A DNA stretch of 64,000 nucleotides from Planctomycetota bacterium (GCA_016795245.1 JAEUIA010000045.1:1-64000), one strand, 5' to 3'; positions 26,384 to 43,949 are shown, numbered from the stretch's first letter. Notes: generated by a model not told the origin, from the letters alone. Translations and numbers: made by a program.

Positions 26384-27540
26384 GCACGTTGCGCTGGACC
26401 ACGGCGGGGGAATCGCACGGCGCGGCGCTCGTCGGCATCGTCGAGGGGGTGCCGGCGGGACTGGCGCTCTCGATCGAACGCGTCGACGGGGAGTTGGCGC
26501 GCAGGCAGGGCGGGTACGGGCGCGGCGGGCGCATGAAGTTGGAGCGCGACCGGATCGAATTGCTGTCGGGCACGCGGGGTGGAATCACGTTGGGTTCGCC
26601 CATCGCCTTCGTGATCCGGAACAACGACGCGGTGATCGAGAAGCTGCCGGTGCCGACGAATCCGCGGCCGGGGCATGCGGACCTGGCCGGTTGTCAGAAG
26701 TTCGGCCACCGCGATCCGCGCGCCGTGTTGGAGCGGGCGAGCGCGCGCGAGACGGCGACGCGCGTCGCGTGCGCGGGCATCGCGCGCCAGGTGTTGGAGC
26801 ACTTCGGTATCGAGGTGTTCGGCCACGTCGTCGAACTCGGCGGAGTTGCGATTCCCGCGACGGCGATCGACGCGGCCTTCGCGCTCTCGAGTGCGAAACG
26901 GCATGAATTGCGCGAGAAAAGCGCCTTTTTTGCGCTCGACGCCGCGACGGACGAGCAACTCAAGGCGCTCGTCGACGCGACCAAGGAAAAGGGCGACACG
27001 CTGGGCGGCATCTTCGAAGTGCGCGCGCTCGGGCTGCCGCCTGGATTGGGCGGATATGCGAGCGGCGCCGAACGCTTGACCGCGAGGTTGGGTGCGGCCT
27101 TGCTCTCGATCCCCGCGATGAAGGGCGTCGAGTTTGGCCTCGGGTTCGCGACGGCGCGCGTGCCGGGCTCGCTGGCGCACGACGCGATCCAAGCGGCGCG
27201 CGACACCAGCTCGGGCTCGCGCTACGAGCGCGCCACCAACCGCGCCGGCGGACTCGAAGGCGGCATGACGACCGGCGAGCCGCTCGTCGTGCGCACCGCG
27301 ATGAAGCCGATCCCGACCCTGCGCCGCGGGCTGCCGACGGTCGAGTTCGAGACCCTGGAACCGACCGCCGCGACCTACCAGCGCTCGGACGTGACCTCGG
27401 TCCCGGCCGCCAGCGTCGTGGGGGAGGCCATGGTCGCCTTGGAATTGACCGCGGCCTTCCTGGAGAAGTTCGGCGGCGACTCGCTGGCCGAGGTGGAGGA
27501 TGCCGTGGGCGCGTACCGGCGGCGCCTGGGCGGGGTCTAG
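26380..27540 (+). CDS. aroC: Chorismate synthase
   Basis: This FMN-dependent enzyme converts EPSP to chorismate, the last shikimate step. The 386-aa product contains the family signatures TTAGESHGAALVGIVEGVPAG, GGYGRGGRMKLERD, RPGHADLAGCQKFGHRD, RASARETATRVACAGIA and, near the end, DVTSVPAASVVGEAM. The start is TTG at 26380, overlapping the response-regulator stop (TTGA), with GGAGGG upstream. Coupling to a response regulator is unusual. Confidence 0.96.
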   Translation: MSTLRWTTAGESHGAALVGIVEGVPAGLALSIERVDGELARRQGGYGRGGRMKLERDRIELLSGTRGGITLGSPIAFVIRNNDAVIEKLPVPTNPRPGHADLAGCQKFGHRDPRAVLERASARETATRVACAGIARQVLEHFGIEVFGHVVELGGVAIPATAIDAAFALSSAKRHELREKSAFFALDAATDEQLKALVDATKEKGDTLGGIFEVRALGLPPGLGGYASGAERLTARLGAALLSIPAMKGVEFGLGFATARVPGSLAHDAIQAARDTSSGSRYERATNRAGGLEGGMTTGEPLVVRTAMKPIPTLRRGLPTVEFETLEPTAATYQRSDVTSVPAASVVGEAMVALELTAAFLEKFGGDSLAEVEDAVGAYRRRLGGV

Positions 27541-27569
27541 GGCGCGGATTCAGAATTCCCCCGCGGGTC

Positions 27570-27597
27570 TTGACCGGCGGAAGGTCGGCCGTAACAT
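27570..27597 (+). promoter_or_regulatory. Candidate promoter of the tRNA-tuf operon
   Basis: TTGACC (27570-27575) and TAACAT (27592-27597) with a 16-bp spacer lie about 90 bp before tRNA-Thr(TGT), downstream of aroC. Confidence 0.55.
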
Positions 27598-27684
27598 ACC
27601 CCGCTCACTTCTCCGTCCGGGCTCCGTTGGATCCTGCTCGGCGAGGTGGCATCTCGTCTGACGAGGGAGCGCACGGTGGCTCAC

Positions 27685-27760
27685 GCCAGCGTAGCTCAAT
27701 TGGCAGAGCACCTGATTTGTAATCAGGCGGTTGCGGGTTCAAGTCCCGCCGCTGGCTCCA
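27685..27760 (+). tRNA. tRNA-Thr (TGT)
   Basis: A full cloverleaf with acceptor GCCAGCG/CGCTGGC, D-arm AGCTCAATTGGCAGAGC, and an anticodon loop TTTGTAA giving anticodon TGT. The T-arm is GCGGGTTCAAGTCCCGC, and CCA is encoded. It is first of four tRNAs preceding tuf. Confidence 0.97.
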
Positions 27761-28004
27761 CAGAGCTGCGCCCAGTGAGATGCCGCCGCGCTGCGCGATC
27801 CGCGACTCTTCGGGCGGCGACGGCCGGGTTCGCCCGCGCCGACTGTTCCCTTCCAACGCGTTTCAAGATCGAGGATGACTCAGGGAGCTGAGCCGTCGCA
27901 GTCGGATGCAAGTCCTGCTGCGGTACGGTGAAGCGCTTGGACCCGAGGACCCAGAACCTTCATGGGAGCAACGCGCGCGTCGTGTCGCTCTCGTGCCCGC
28001 CGGA

Positions 28005-28089
28005 GGGGAGATTCCGGAGCGGCCAAACGGGCCAGACTGTAAATCTGGTGGCTCAGCCTTCGGCGGTTCGAATCCGCCTCTCCCCACCA
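28005..28089 (+). tRNA. tRNA-Tyr (GTA)
   Basis: Acceptor GGGGAGA/TCTCCCC, an anticodon loop CTGTAAA with anticodon GTA, a long variable arm as expected for Tyr, T-arm GGCGGTTCGAATCCGCC, and encoded ACCA end. Confidence 0.97.
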
Positions 28090-28223
28090 CTTTTCTTGTT
28101 CGGAACTGCCCTGCGACCAAGCCTGAAGTTATCCCCCTACCCGGCGACCTGAACACCGCCCCACGTTCTGACTCCCTGAGCGCTCGCGAGCGCCCCTCGT
28201 TTTGGATCGCGGTGGTGGACATG

Positions 28224-28331
28224 ACCGCACGACTTGCGGGCCTGGTTCAGCCAGGACCGCACGACTTGCGGGCTTGGTTCAGCCACGGCCGCACGACTTG
28301 CGGGCGTAGTTCAGCCACGACCGCACGACTT
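28224..28331 (+). repeat. 32-bp tandem repeat built from the tRNA-Gly 5' region
   Basis: The unit (ACCGCACGACTTGCGGGCnT...GTTCAGCCA) starts at 28224, 28256, 28288 and 28320, an exact 32-bp period. Each unit ends with a copy of the first 14 or so bases of tRNA-Gly. Only the last unit continues into the complete tRNA. Confidence 0.9.
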
Positions 28332-28405
28332 GCGGGCGTAGTTCAATGGTAGAACGGCAGCCTTCCAAGCTGCACACGTGGGTTCGATTCCCATCGCCCG
28401 CTCCA
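28332..28405 (+). tRNA. tRNA-Gly (TCC)
   Basis: Acceptor GCGGGCG/CGCCCGC, D-arm AGTTCAATGGTAGAAC, an anticodon loop CTTCCAA with anticodon TCC, T-arm GTGGGTTCGATTCCCAT and encoded CCA. Confidence 0.97.
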
Positions 28406-28449
28406 CTGCGGCTTGCGTTCGGGTTCGCTGCCTGCGGGCCACAGACCAG

Positions 28450-28524
<75 letters not shown>

Positions 28525-28573
28525 TTCATCGTTCGTCGCTCTTTCCTAGATCCCGCAAGCTCCTCTACTGGCC

Positions 28574-28593
28574 GTCGCGCGAAAGCGCGCGAC
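28574..28593. repeat. 20-bp GTCGCGCG hairpin in the tRNA-tuf spacer
   Basis: A perfect 8-bp stem GTCGCGCG/CGCGCGAC with loop AAAG, the inverted form of the units at 20170 and 20200. Nearby, 28602-28617 repeats the last 16 bases of the tRNA-Thr(GGT) end and its flank (AGCAGCAGCTCCATTC, 28512-28527). So the hairpin lies between two direct repeats. Confidence 0.85.
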
Positions 28594-28716
28594 AGACCCA
28601 GAGCAGCAGCTCCATTCCAGTCACTCGTCACTTCATTTCGTTCCGTCACCTTCTCAACAACTCAAAAACACCCACCGACTAGCGGTCGCGCGCCTGCGTG
28701 CGACTGAAAGGACCAC

Positions 28717-29919
<1,203 letters not shown>

Positions 29920-29925
29920 ACTCGG

Positions 29926-29945
29926 GTCGCGCGTTCGTGCGCGAC
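29926..29945 (+). repeat. Hairpin with TTCG loop after tuf
   Basis: GTCGCGC (29926-29932) pairs with GCGCGAC (29939-29945), with TTCG inside the loop. It begins 7 bp after the tuf stop. It has no T-run, so it is more likely a processing or stability hairpin than a terminator. A related degenerate hairpin (28685-28704) lies just before the tuf ATG. Confidence 0.6.
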
Positions 29946-30014
29946 ATTCCACGGAGGGGGAGACCGAAGCCCCCTCCGAGCGCGATCGACCGTGCGTGAC
30001 GGAGAACCCAACCC

Positions 30015-30173
30015 ATGAAGACCAAAGAACGCTTCGCCTTTCTCGAGTGCACCGTGTGTTCCAACCGGAACTACACGACGCACAAGCGCCTGAAGGCCAC
30101 CTACAAGCTCGAGAAGTCGAAGTACTGCCGCTTCTGCCGCAAGCACACGTCGCACAAGGAGAAGAAGCTCTAG
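30015..30173 (+). CDS. rpmG: 50S ribosomal protein L33 (zinc-ribbon form)
   Basis: The 52-aa product [20 protein letters not shown]... has the L33 core and two CxxC pairs (Cys12/15 and Cys38/41), so it is the zinc-binding form. It lies between tuf and secE, a frequent place for rpmG. Confidence 0.95.
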   Translation: MKTKERFAFLECTVCSNRNYTTHKRLKATYKLEKSKYCRFCRKHTSHKEKKL

Positions 30174-30245
30174 TCGGTGCCGCGCGCACCACGGACTCCT
30201 TCTCGCTCGCACGCTGAATTCCACGGACCCACGGAGAAACACCAG

Positions 30246-30689
30246 ATGACCTACAAAGAAGATCAGGGACGCCTCGGCCGTCTCGTCGCCTTCTGGGTAT
30301 TGGCGCTCTTCGCCTTCTTCGGGTGCTTCACGCTCTACCGTGAGGTCCTGAAGAACTACTTCGCATCGCTGCGCGAGCCGCTCGTCGCGTCGATGAAGAA
30401 GATTCCGATCCTCGGCATCGAGTTCAACGGGGCGTTCGTCGTCGCGGTGGTCTTGTTCGCAGCGGCGATCTGGTTCCTGATGCGCTGGTTGAACCGGCCG
30501 AAGGTCGCCGATCTCTTGATCGAGACCGAATCGGAGATGCGCAAGGTCACCTGGCCGACGATGCCCGAAGCCGTCAATTCCTCGATCGTCGTGATCGTCT
30601 GCGTCCTCTTCCTGATGATGTACCTGGCCGGCGCCGATTGGCTGCTCGGACAGTGGGCGACGCGCGTTCTCGTCGGCGGTGGAGGATGA
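30246..30689 (+). CDS. secE: Preprotein translocase subunit SecE
   Basis: The 147-aa product has three hydrophobic segments: WVLALFAFFGCFTLY, FVVAVVLFAAAIWFLM and a C-terminal IVVIVCVLFLMMYLAG. The conserved SecE amphipathic motif ETESEMRKVTWPTMPEAV precedes the last TM. It is longer than the one-TM form, like the E. coli three-TM type. The start is ATG 30246 (MTYKEDQG); it overlaps nusG by 4 bp. Confidence 0.95.
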   Translation: MTYKEDQGRLGRLVAFWVLALFAFFGCFTLYREVLKNYFASLREPLVASMKKIPILGIEFNGAFVVAVVLFAAAIWFLMRWLNRPKVADLLIETESEMRKVTWPTMPEAVNSSIVVIVCVLFLMMYLAGADWLLGQWATRVLVGGGG

Positions 30690-31252
30690 GCAAGGTTCCT
30701 ACCATCATGAAGTGGTACTTCGTCCGCTGCCAATCAGGTCGCGAAGACAGCATCGCCAAGAACACCCTGACGCGCCTCAAGATGGCCGCGGTCCAGGATC
30801 TCGTGCCGCAAGTCCTCGTGCCTTTCGAACGCGTCACCGACCTCAAGAACGGCAAGAAGCGCGTCAAGAACAAGAAGCTCTACCCGGGCTACTTGATGGT
30901 GCAGGCCGATCTCGAGGACGTCGAGGATCCGCGCGTGCTCAAGGCGCGCAACACCTTGCGTGAGGTCGACGGGCTGCGCGACTTCCTCGGCAACCCGGGC
31001 GAGCCCTCCGCGCTCACCGACGCGGAAGTGCAAGCCATCCTGTCGCGCATGTCCGAGTCCGAGTCGCGACCGCAGGTCACGATCGGTCTCCACAAGGGCG
31101 ACATGGTCAAGATCAAGTCGGGCGCGTTCGACGGTTTCGATGGAACCGTCGACGACGTGAACCCCGAGAAGGGCACGGTCAAGGTCATCGTGACCATCTT
31201 CGGCCGTCCCACGCCCGTCGAACTCGAATACTGGGAAGTCGAAGCGGTCTGA
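30686..31252 (+). CDS. nusG: Transcription termination/antitermination protein NusG
   Basis: NusG binds RNA polymerase and couples it to Rho or ribosomes. The 188-aa product has the NGN domain (MKWYFVRCQSGREDSIAKN, LYPGYLMVQADLEDV) and a C-terminal KOW motif (KGDMVKIKSGAFDGFDGTV). The start codon overlaps the secE stop (ATGA). Confidence 0.97.
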   Translation: MSKVPTIMKWYFVRCQSGREDSIAKNTLTRLKMAAVQDLVPQVLVPFERVTDLKNGKKRVKNKKLYPGYLMVQADLEDVEDPRVLKARNTLREVDGLRDFLGNPGEPSALTDAEVQAILSRMSESESRPQVTIGLHKGDMVKIKSGAFDGFDGTVDDVNPEKGTVKVIVTIFGRPTPVELEYWEVEAV

Positions 31253-31294
31253 AGCGCTCGCCGCCCCTGAACCCCACACCCGCGCAGAACACAC

Positions 31295-31720
31295 ATGGCC
31301 AAGGAAATCACAGGCAAGATCAAGCTGCAGTGCCCGGCCGGGCAGGCGACACCCGCCCCGCCCGTCGGCCCCGCGCTCGGTTCGTACGGCGTGAACATCG
31401 CCGCGTTCGTGAAGCAGTTCAACGACGCGACGCGCGCTCAACAAGGGCTCATCATCCCGGTCGAAATCACGGTCTACAAAGACCGCACGTTCGACTTCAT
31501 CCTCAAGTCGCCGCCCGCATCGGTGCTCTTGAAGAAGGCCGCCGGCGTCGAGAGCGGAGCCGGCAACGTCGGCACGCAGATCGTCGGCAAAGTCACACGC
31601 AAGCAAGTCGAAGAGATCGCCAAGACCAAGATGGTCGATCTCAACGCTCGCGACATGGCAGCCGCCATGAAGATCATCGAAGGCACGGCTCGCTCGTCGG
31701 GCATCCAGGTCGAAGGCTGA
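31295..31720 (+). CDS. rplK: 50S ribosomal protein L11
   Basis: This 141-aa L11 has [22 protein letters not shown] near the N-terminus and the C-terminal rRNA-binding domain with [19 protein letters not shown] and [11 protein letters not shown]. It forms the GTPase-associated centre stalk base with 23S rRNA. It follows nusG by 42 bp in the standard order. Confidence 0.98.
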   Translation: MAKEITGKIKLQCPAGQATPAPPVGPALGSYGVNIAAFVKQFNDATRAQQGLIIPVEITVYKDRTFDFILKSPPASVLLKKAAGVESGAGNVGTQIVGKVTRKQVEEIAKTKMVDLNARDMAAAMKIIEGTARSSGIQVEG

Positions 31721-31732
31721 CGGGTTCTCTCC

Positions 31733-32428
31733 ATGACCAAACACAGCAAACGCTACGTCCAGGCAGCGGCCAAGGTTGACGCCGGCCGCGTGTACGGACC
31801 GAACGAGGCCCTGCAGGTGCTGAAAAGCCTGCCGCCCGCGAAGTTCGACGAGACCGTCGAGATCGCCGTGCACCTCGGTATCGATCCGAAGAAAACCGAT
31901 CAGCTCGTGCGCGGCGCCGTGTCGCTGCCCAAGGGACTCGGCAAGAAGATCAAGGTGATCGTGTTCGCCGAAGGCGACAAGGCCGCCGCCGCCAAGGAAG
32001 CCGGCGCCGACGAAGTCGGCTCGGGCGAACTGGCCGACAAGGTGCTCGGCGGTTGGACCGACTTCGACATCTGCATCGCGAGCCCCGACATGATGAAGCA
32101 CGTCGGCAAGCTCGGTAAGGTGCTCGGCCCGCAGGGCAAGATGCCGAGTCCGAAGTCCGGCACGGTGACACCCGACGTCGCCAACGCGGTCAAGGAGTTC
32201 AAGGCCGGCAAGGTCGAATTCCGCACGGACGCAGGCGGCAACGTGCACGCGCCGCTCGGCAAGAAGAGCTTCGCGCTCGAGGACCTGCAGGCCAACCTCA
32301 CGGCCTTCCTCGAACACATTTCAACTCTGCGGCCGCCGGCCGTGAAGGGCGCATTCCTGCGCAAGATCTCGGTGTCCACGACCATGGGCCCGGGCGTCCT
32401 GATCTCTTGGGAGGTGACGCATGTCTAA
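31733..32428 (+). CDS. rplA: 50S ribosomal protein L1
   Basis: The 231-aa L1 protein shows KFDETVEIAVHLGIDPKK, VIVFAEGDKAAAAKEAGADE, GPQGKMPSPKSGTVTPDV and VEFRTDAGGNVHAPLGK. It forms the L1 stalk and is often an autoregulator of its own mRNA. It ends in an 8-bp overlap with rplJ. Confidence 0.98.
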   Translation: MTKHSKRYVQAAAKVDAGRVYGPNEALQVLKSLPPAKFDETVEIAVHLGIDPKKTDQLVRGAVSLPKGLGKKIKVIVFAEGDKAAAAKEAGADEVGSGELADKVLGGWTDFDICIASPDMMKHVGKLGKVLGPQGKMPSPKSGTVTPDVANAVKEFKAGKVEFRTDAGGNVHAPLGKKSFALEDLQANLTAFLEHISTLRPPAVKGAFLRKISVSTTMGPGVLISWEVTHV

Positions 32429-32975
32429 TGCCGTGAAACGATTGCCGAACGTCGTCAACCGCCTGGTCGTCCAGGAGCTCACGCACGAGTTCAAGGATGT
32501 CGACGGCATGGTCGTCGTCTCGTGGGGCGCACTGAACGCCGTCGAGAACGAGACCCTGCGCGACACGCTGGCCGAGAAGGGCTGCAAGCTCTCGCTCGTC
32601 CGCAACTCGCTGGCACGCCGCGTCCTGAAGGAGAAGGGCTTCGATCTCGCCGACGATGTCCTGAAGGGCAACACCGCGATCGCCTACGGCAAGGCCGAAG
32701 CCGTCGTGCACGCCGCCAAGGCCTTCACCACGGCCGAAGTCAAGAAGATCGGCAAGGTCAAGATCAGGGCGGGGGTCCTCGAGGGACGCCTGCTCGATGC
32801 GAACGACGCCGCGGCGCTGGCCGACGTGCCCGATCGCAAGACACTCGAGGCCAAGATCGTGGGCTGCCTCAGTGGCCCGCCGCGCAGCCTCGTCAGTCTC
32901 GTCAACCAGGTCCCGAGCGGTCTCGTGCGCGTGCTTCAGGCCCGCGCCGACAACCTCGCGAAGGCCGGCGGCTGA
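32421..32975 (+). CDS. rplJ: 50S ribosomal protein L10
   Basis: This 184-aa L10 anchors the L7/L12 dimers. The N-terminal globular part (MVVVSWGALNAVENETLRDT, CKLSLVRNSLARRVL) precedes a C-terminal L12-binding helix. GGAGG before the ATG lies inside the end of rplA, implying coupled translation. Confidence 0.96.
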   Translation: MSNAVKRLPNVVNRLVVQELTHEFKDVDGMVVVSWGALNAVENETLRDTLAEKGCKLSLVRNSLARRVLKEKGFDLADDVLKGNTAIAYGKAEAVVHAAKAFTTAEVKKIGKVKIRAGVLEGRLLDANDAAALADVPDRKTLEAKIVGCLSGPPRSLVSLVNQVPSGLVRVLQARADNLAKAGG

Positions 32976-33058
32976 GCTCACGCTCGAGTCCCGCTGTTTC
33001 TCTAGAACGTCCACGTCCACACGCACAATCTCACCCCTTTTTGTAGGAAGTTAGCACC

Positions 33059-33448
33059 ATGTCCGAAACGAACGTCATCGAGCCGGATCTCCAGGCCATC
33101 GTCCAGAAACTCGACGGCCTGACCCTCCTCCAGGCGTCCAAGCTCGTCAAACACCTCGAGGAGCATTGGGGCGTCAGCGCAGCCGCCCCGGTCGCCGCCG
33201 CGGCGGCCGCCGGCCCCGCCGCAGCCAAAGAGGAGAAGACCTCCTTCGACGTCATGCTGGAAGCAGCCGGCGAGAAGAAGATCGAGGTCATCAAGGTCGT
33301 CCGCGCGATCACCGGTCTGGGCCTCAAGGAGGCCAAGGACCTGGTCGACGGCGCCCCGAAGCAGGTGAAGGCCGGCGTCGCGAAGGACGAGGCCGAGAGC
33401 ATCAAGACCCAGCTCGAAGCCGCCGGCGCCAAGGTCAAGGTGTCCTGA
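33059..33448 (+). CDS. rplL: 50S ribosomal protein L7/L12
   Basis: This 129-aa stalk protein has an N-terminal dimerisation helix ([18 protein letters not shown]), an Ala/Pro-rich hinge (about 42-60) and the C-terminal factor-binding domain ([37 protein letters not shown]). An 83-bp gap with AGGAAG separates it from rplJ. Confidence 0.98.
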   Translation: MSETNVIEPDLQAIVQKLDGLTLLQASKLVKHLEEHWGVSAAAPVAAAAAAGPAAAKEEKTSFDVMLEAAGEKKIEVIKVVRAITGLGLKEAKDLVDGAPKQVKAGVAKDEAESIKTQLEAAGAKVKVS

Positions 33449-33872
33449 AAAGGCCCTTGGGACGGACGCTCGAGCCAGGTTCCATCCACATGATCCTCGG
33501 GGGTCGCGCTTGCCGCCCCTGAGGGTTATGGTGTAACCTCGCCCAACCGTCCGGAATGGGGATTCTGTTCGGCCTCCACGCGTAAGGGGGCGAATCCCTG
33601 CCCCCAGCCCGCCTTCGAGCCCGTCTACGCTCCTCCCTTGTCTCCAGCTCGATCTGCGCCCACGCGCAAATCGAGTGCCACTTCGCCGAGCACGTCCGCG
33701 TGCGCTCGGTCGTGTCCTGGGTGATCGCGCGCAAGCGCTTCACTGAGTTTCGTGTGTCCGCGTGCGAGCGCGTTCACGAGTCCCGCGCACATTCTCTAGA
33801 GGTCGAACTTGTCCAGCGCATCGGTCGGGATGCACCCCCTTGTCTCCGACGGCTGGCAGTGAACGGAAGCAC
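33449..33872 (+). promoter_or_regulatory. rplL-rpoB leader with two hairpins, no gene
   Basis: This 424-bp gap holds a GGGGGC/GCCCCC hairpin (33587-33606). It also holds a longer stem CTCGAT-c-TGCGC / GCGCA-a-ATCGAG at about 33648-33675. No T-tract follows either, so an attenuator or RNase processing site is more likely than a full terminator. No supported ORF lies within. Confidence 0.5.
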
Positions 33873-37595
<3,723 letters not shown>

Positions 37596-37605
37596 GGAGA
37601 TCACC

Positions 37606-41937
<4,332 letters not shown>

Positions 41938-41992
41938 GCCCGCGCTGTGGCTCGCAGAGGCCGGGTCTTGGGGCTCACCTGCCGGTGGGTCC

Positions 41993-42020
41993 TTGACCCC
42001 GCCGCGTTCCTCCCTAGAAT
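41993..42020 (+). promoter_or_regulatory. Candidate promoter of rpsL-rpsG
   Basis: TTGACC (41993-41998) and TAGAAT (42015-42020) are separated by 16 bp, 42 bp before the rpsL start. Confidence 0.6.
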
Positions 42021-42062
42021 CTCCCTCCCCGAACTCCGCCCCAGCTCTCCAAAGAAGTACGC

Positions 42063-42437
42063 ATGCCGACGATCAACCAGCTGGTCCGCAAGGGCCGCAC
42101 GAAGCTCAAGAACCGGAGCAAGTCTCCCGTTCTCGACGAATGCCCGCAGAAGCGCGGCGTGTGCCTCGTCGTGAAGACGCAGACGCCGAAGAAGCCGAAC
42201 TCGGCCTTGCGCAAGGTCGCACGCGTGCGCCTCTCGAACGGCAAGGAGATCACGGCCTACATCCCGGGCGAAGGACACAACCTGCAGGAGCACTCGGTCG
42301 TGCTCATCCGCGGTGGACGTGTGCGCGACCTCCCTGGTGTGCGCTACCACATCCTGCGCGGCACGCTCGACGCATCGGGCGTCGACGGCCGGAACAAGAG
42401 TCGTTCGAAGTACGGCGCCAAGCGTCCGAAGAAGTGA
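42063..42437 (+). CDS. rpsL: 30S ribosomal protein S12
   Basis: The 124-aa S12 starts [12 protein letters not shown]. It carries the decoding-centre loops [17 protein letters not shown], with Lys at the streptomycin-resistance position, and [14 protein letters not shown]. Confidence 0.98.
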   Translation: MPTINQLVRKGRTKLKNRSKSPVLDECPQKRGVCLVVKTQTPKKPNSALRKVARVRLSNGKEITAYIPGEGHNLQEHSVVLIRGGRVRDLPGVRYHILRGTLDASGVDGRNKSRSKYGAKRPKK

Positions 42438-42451
42438 GCTAGATCGATCCC

Positions 42452-42928
42452 ATGCCGCGCAACTACAAGTCGACCGCCGATCTGCTCCGCCCCGATCCGA
42501 AATTCGGATCGATGCTGGCGACCAAGATCATCAACAAGATCATGCTCAGCGGGAAGCGCTCGCTCGCCCAGTCGATCTTCTACGAAGCCCTCGATATCGC
42601 CCACAAGCGACTGCCCGACATCGAAGATCAAGCCGAGATCTTCAACAAGGCCGTCGACAACGTCCGCCCGATGGTCGAAGTGCGCAGCAAGCGTGTCGGC
42701 GGCGCCAACTACCAGGTCCCGCGCGAAGTGCGCCGCAACCGCCAACAGTCGCTCGCCATCCGCTGGCTGGTCGACAACGCCCGCAAGAAGAAGGGCAAGC
42801 CGATGGCGAAGCGCCTCGCCGAGGAATTGGCGGACGCGTGCCAGGGCACGGGCGCATCGGTGCAGTGGAAGGAAAACGTGCACAAGATGGCCGAGGCCAA
42901 CAAGGCCTACTCGCACTACGCGAACTGA
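42452..42928 (+). CDS. rpsG: 30S ribosomal protein S7
   Basis: This 158-aa S7 nucleates 30S head assembly. It has NKIMLSGKRSLAQSIFYEAL, NVRPMVEVRSKRVGGANYQVP and RSLAIRWL-like SLAIRWLVDNARKK. Unlike most str operons, a terminator, not fusA, follows it. Confidence 0.98.
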   Translation: MPRNYKSTADLLRPDPKFGSMLATKIINKIMLSGKRSLAQSIFYEALDIAHKRLPDIEDQAEIFNKAVDNVRPMVEVRSKRVGGANYQVPREVRRNRQQSLAIRWLVDNARKKKGKPMAKRLAEELADACQGTGASVQWKENVHKMAEANKAYSHYAN

Positions 42929-42952
42929 CGCGCGGACGAGGAGAATTCACGG

Positions 42953-42983
42953 GAGCCCGGCCGAGTGCCGGGCTCTTTTGTTT
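42953..42983 (+). terminator. Rho-independent terminator after rpsG
   Basis: A perfect 9-bp stem GAGCCCGGC/GCCGGGCTC with loop CGAGT is followed by TTTTGTTT, 24 bp after the rpsG stop. Confidence 0.93.
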
Positions 42984-43066
42984 GCGGGGTGGGCAGATCA
43001 GATCGGTACTCGCGGGGCGTCGTGGGTGGGGGATGGGGCGTACGGATGAAGCCGCCGACGGGGCTC

Positions 43067-43125
43067 GCCCCACTGCGATTCGAGACCGACATCTTCCTGC
43101 GCAGCCGGCGGGTTCGCTTTCTGGG
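43067..43125 (-). repeat. Partial copy of the dispersed element (3' flank only)
   Basis: The segment CCACTGCGATTCGAGACCGACAT... through CAGCCGGCGGGTTC matches, with a few changes, the 3' flank of copy 5 at 43303-43362. There is no hairpin or 5' block. Confidence 0.7.
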
Positions 43126-43268
43126 ATGCGGTGCCTGGATCGAGACCTCGATACTCGTTGCGCGACTCTTTCACGCGGCGCGCGGCGGTCAACGCGACCG
43201 AAGGCCGGGGAGGCTGCGTCAGGAAACCGCGTGGTGAATATCGAGACTTGGATCCAGGCACCGTATCG
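43125..43268. repeat. Inverted repeat, 29-bp arms
   Basis: Arm one (43125-43153, containing CGGTGCCTGGATC) matches the reverse complement of arm two (43239-43268, containing GATCCAGGCACCG) at about 26 of 29 positions, with an 85-bp spacer. Confidence 0.75.
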
Positions 43269-43302
43269 CCGTACCCGGTGTGATCTCGCCGACGAGGCCC
43301 AC

Positions 43303-43480
43303 CCCTCTGCGATTCAAGACCGACATTTTCCCACCCAGCCGGCAGGTTCTTTTTCTGAACTCGGGGTTCGAGCCGCGCGGTACTCCGCGCGACTCGAATC
43401 CCGAGTCGGCGCTGCGGAAGCACGCCTGCGAATGCCGTTGCTTTGCAGCTTGCTTCGCGCTTCCTTCTTCTGCCTCGCGC
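43303..43480 (-). repeat. Dispersed hairpin element, copy 5 (minus orientation)
   Basis: Read on the minus strand it has GCGCGAGGCAGAAGAAGGAA, AGCAACGGCATTCGCAGGCG, a 21-position hairpin (arms 43360-43380 and 43385-43405) closed on AGTA, then GAGTTCAG and the GTCGGTCTTGAATCGCAG flank. Confidence 0.88.
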
Positions 43481-43553
43481 GTTGTGGAGTCACGCGGGGG
43501 TGTCGATGGTCATGATCGGTGAGGATCGCGACGGCTGGTTCTTGTGCTTGGGA

Positions 43554-43737
43554 CCTCACGCAGCGCGAGGCAGAAGAAGGAAGCGCGAGGCAAACAGAAG
43601 AGCAACGGCATTCGCAGGCGTGCTTCGCAGCGCCGACTCGGGGTTCGAGTCGCGCGGAGTCCCGCGCGGCTCGAACCACGAGTTCAGGGAAAGACTGGGG
43701 GGCTGGGTAGGAGGGTGTCGGTATGGGAACGCAGTGG
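43554..43737 (+). repeat. Dispersed hairpin element, copy 6 (plus orientation)
   Basis: The 5' block CCTCACGCAGCGCGAGGCAG is followed by AGCAACGGCATTCGCAGGCG (43601-43620) and a 21-position hairpin (arms 43637-43657 and 43662-43682) with loop AGTC. The 3' flank is GTGTCGGTATGGGAACGCAG. It is head-to-head with copy 5, about 73 bp apart. Confidence 0.88.
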
Positions 43738-43746
43738 AGTGGGACT

Positions 43747-43845
43747 TGAGGGGGGGGAGGGAGGGGGCGTTGCGGGGGCGTTGCGGGGGCGTTGCGGGGG
43801 CGTTGCGGGGGCGGGGGGGCTTTCTTGGGGGGATCTGGGGGGGGG
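43747..43845 (+). repeat. G-rich tract with 12-bp tandem array
   Basis: GCGTTGCGGGGG repeats four times between G-runs of 5-9. The plus strand could form G-quadruplexes. It lies about 105 bp before the Tsr3-like gene. Confidence 0.8.
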
Positions 43846-43949
43846 AGCGTCCTGCGCGGTCAGGCCCGGTGGCGTGGGCGGGTGTGTGGCGTTCGACGAA
43901 TCGCGGCGCGGCGGACACGCGGGGATCGGGGACGGTACGCTCGAGCGTC

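Larger units (their letters stand above)
42984..43949. other. Repeat island splitting the str operon
   Basis: About 970 bp hold no supported gene. They comprise a partial 3' module of the dispersed element (43067-43125), an inverted repeat (arms 43125-43153 and 43239-43268), two full element copies (43303-43480 minus, 43554-43737 plus), and a G-rich 12-bp array (about 43747-43845). Long open frames here are shadows. Confidence 0.75.

Noticed and set aside
27761..28004. Extra tRNA or small RNA gene between tRNA-Thr and tRNA-Tyr
   Set aside because: No cloverleaf or T-arm with CCA was found in the 244-bp spacer; I see nothing supportable.
28224..28331. Additional tRNA-Gly genes
   Set aside because: The three upstream units contain only the first 14 or so tRNA bases and cannot form a cloverleaf.
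29926..29945. tuf transcription terminator
   Set aside because: The stem is good but there is no T-tract, and rpmG-secE-nusG follow closely in the same direction.
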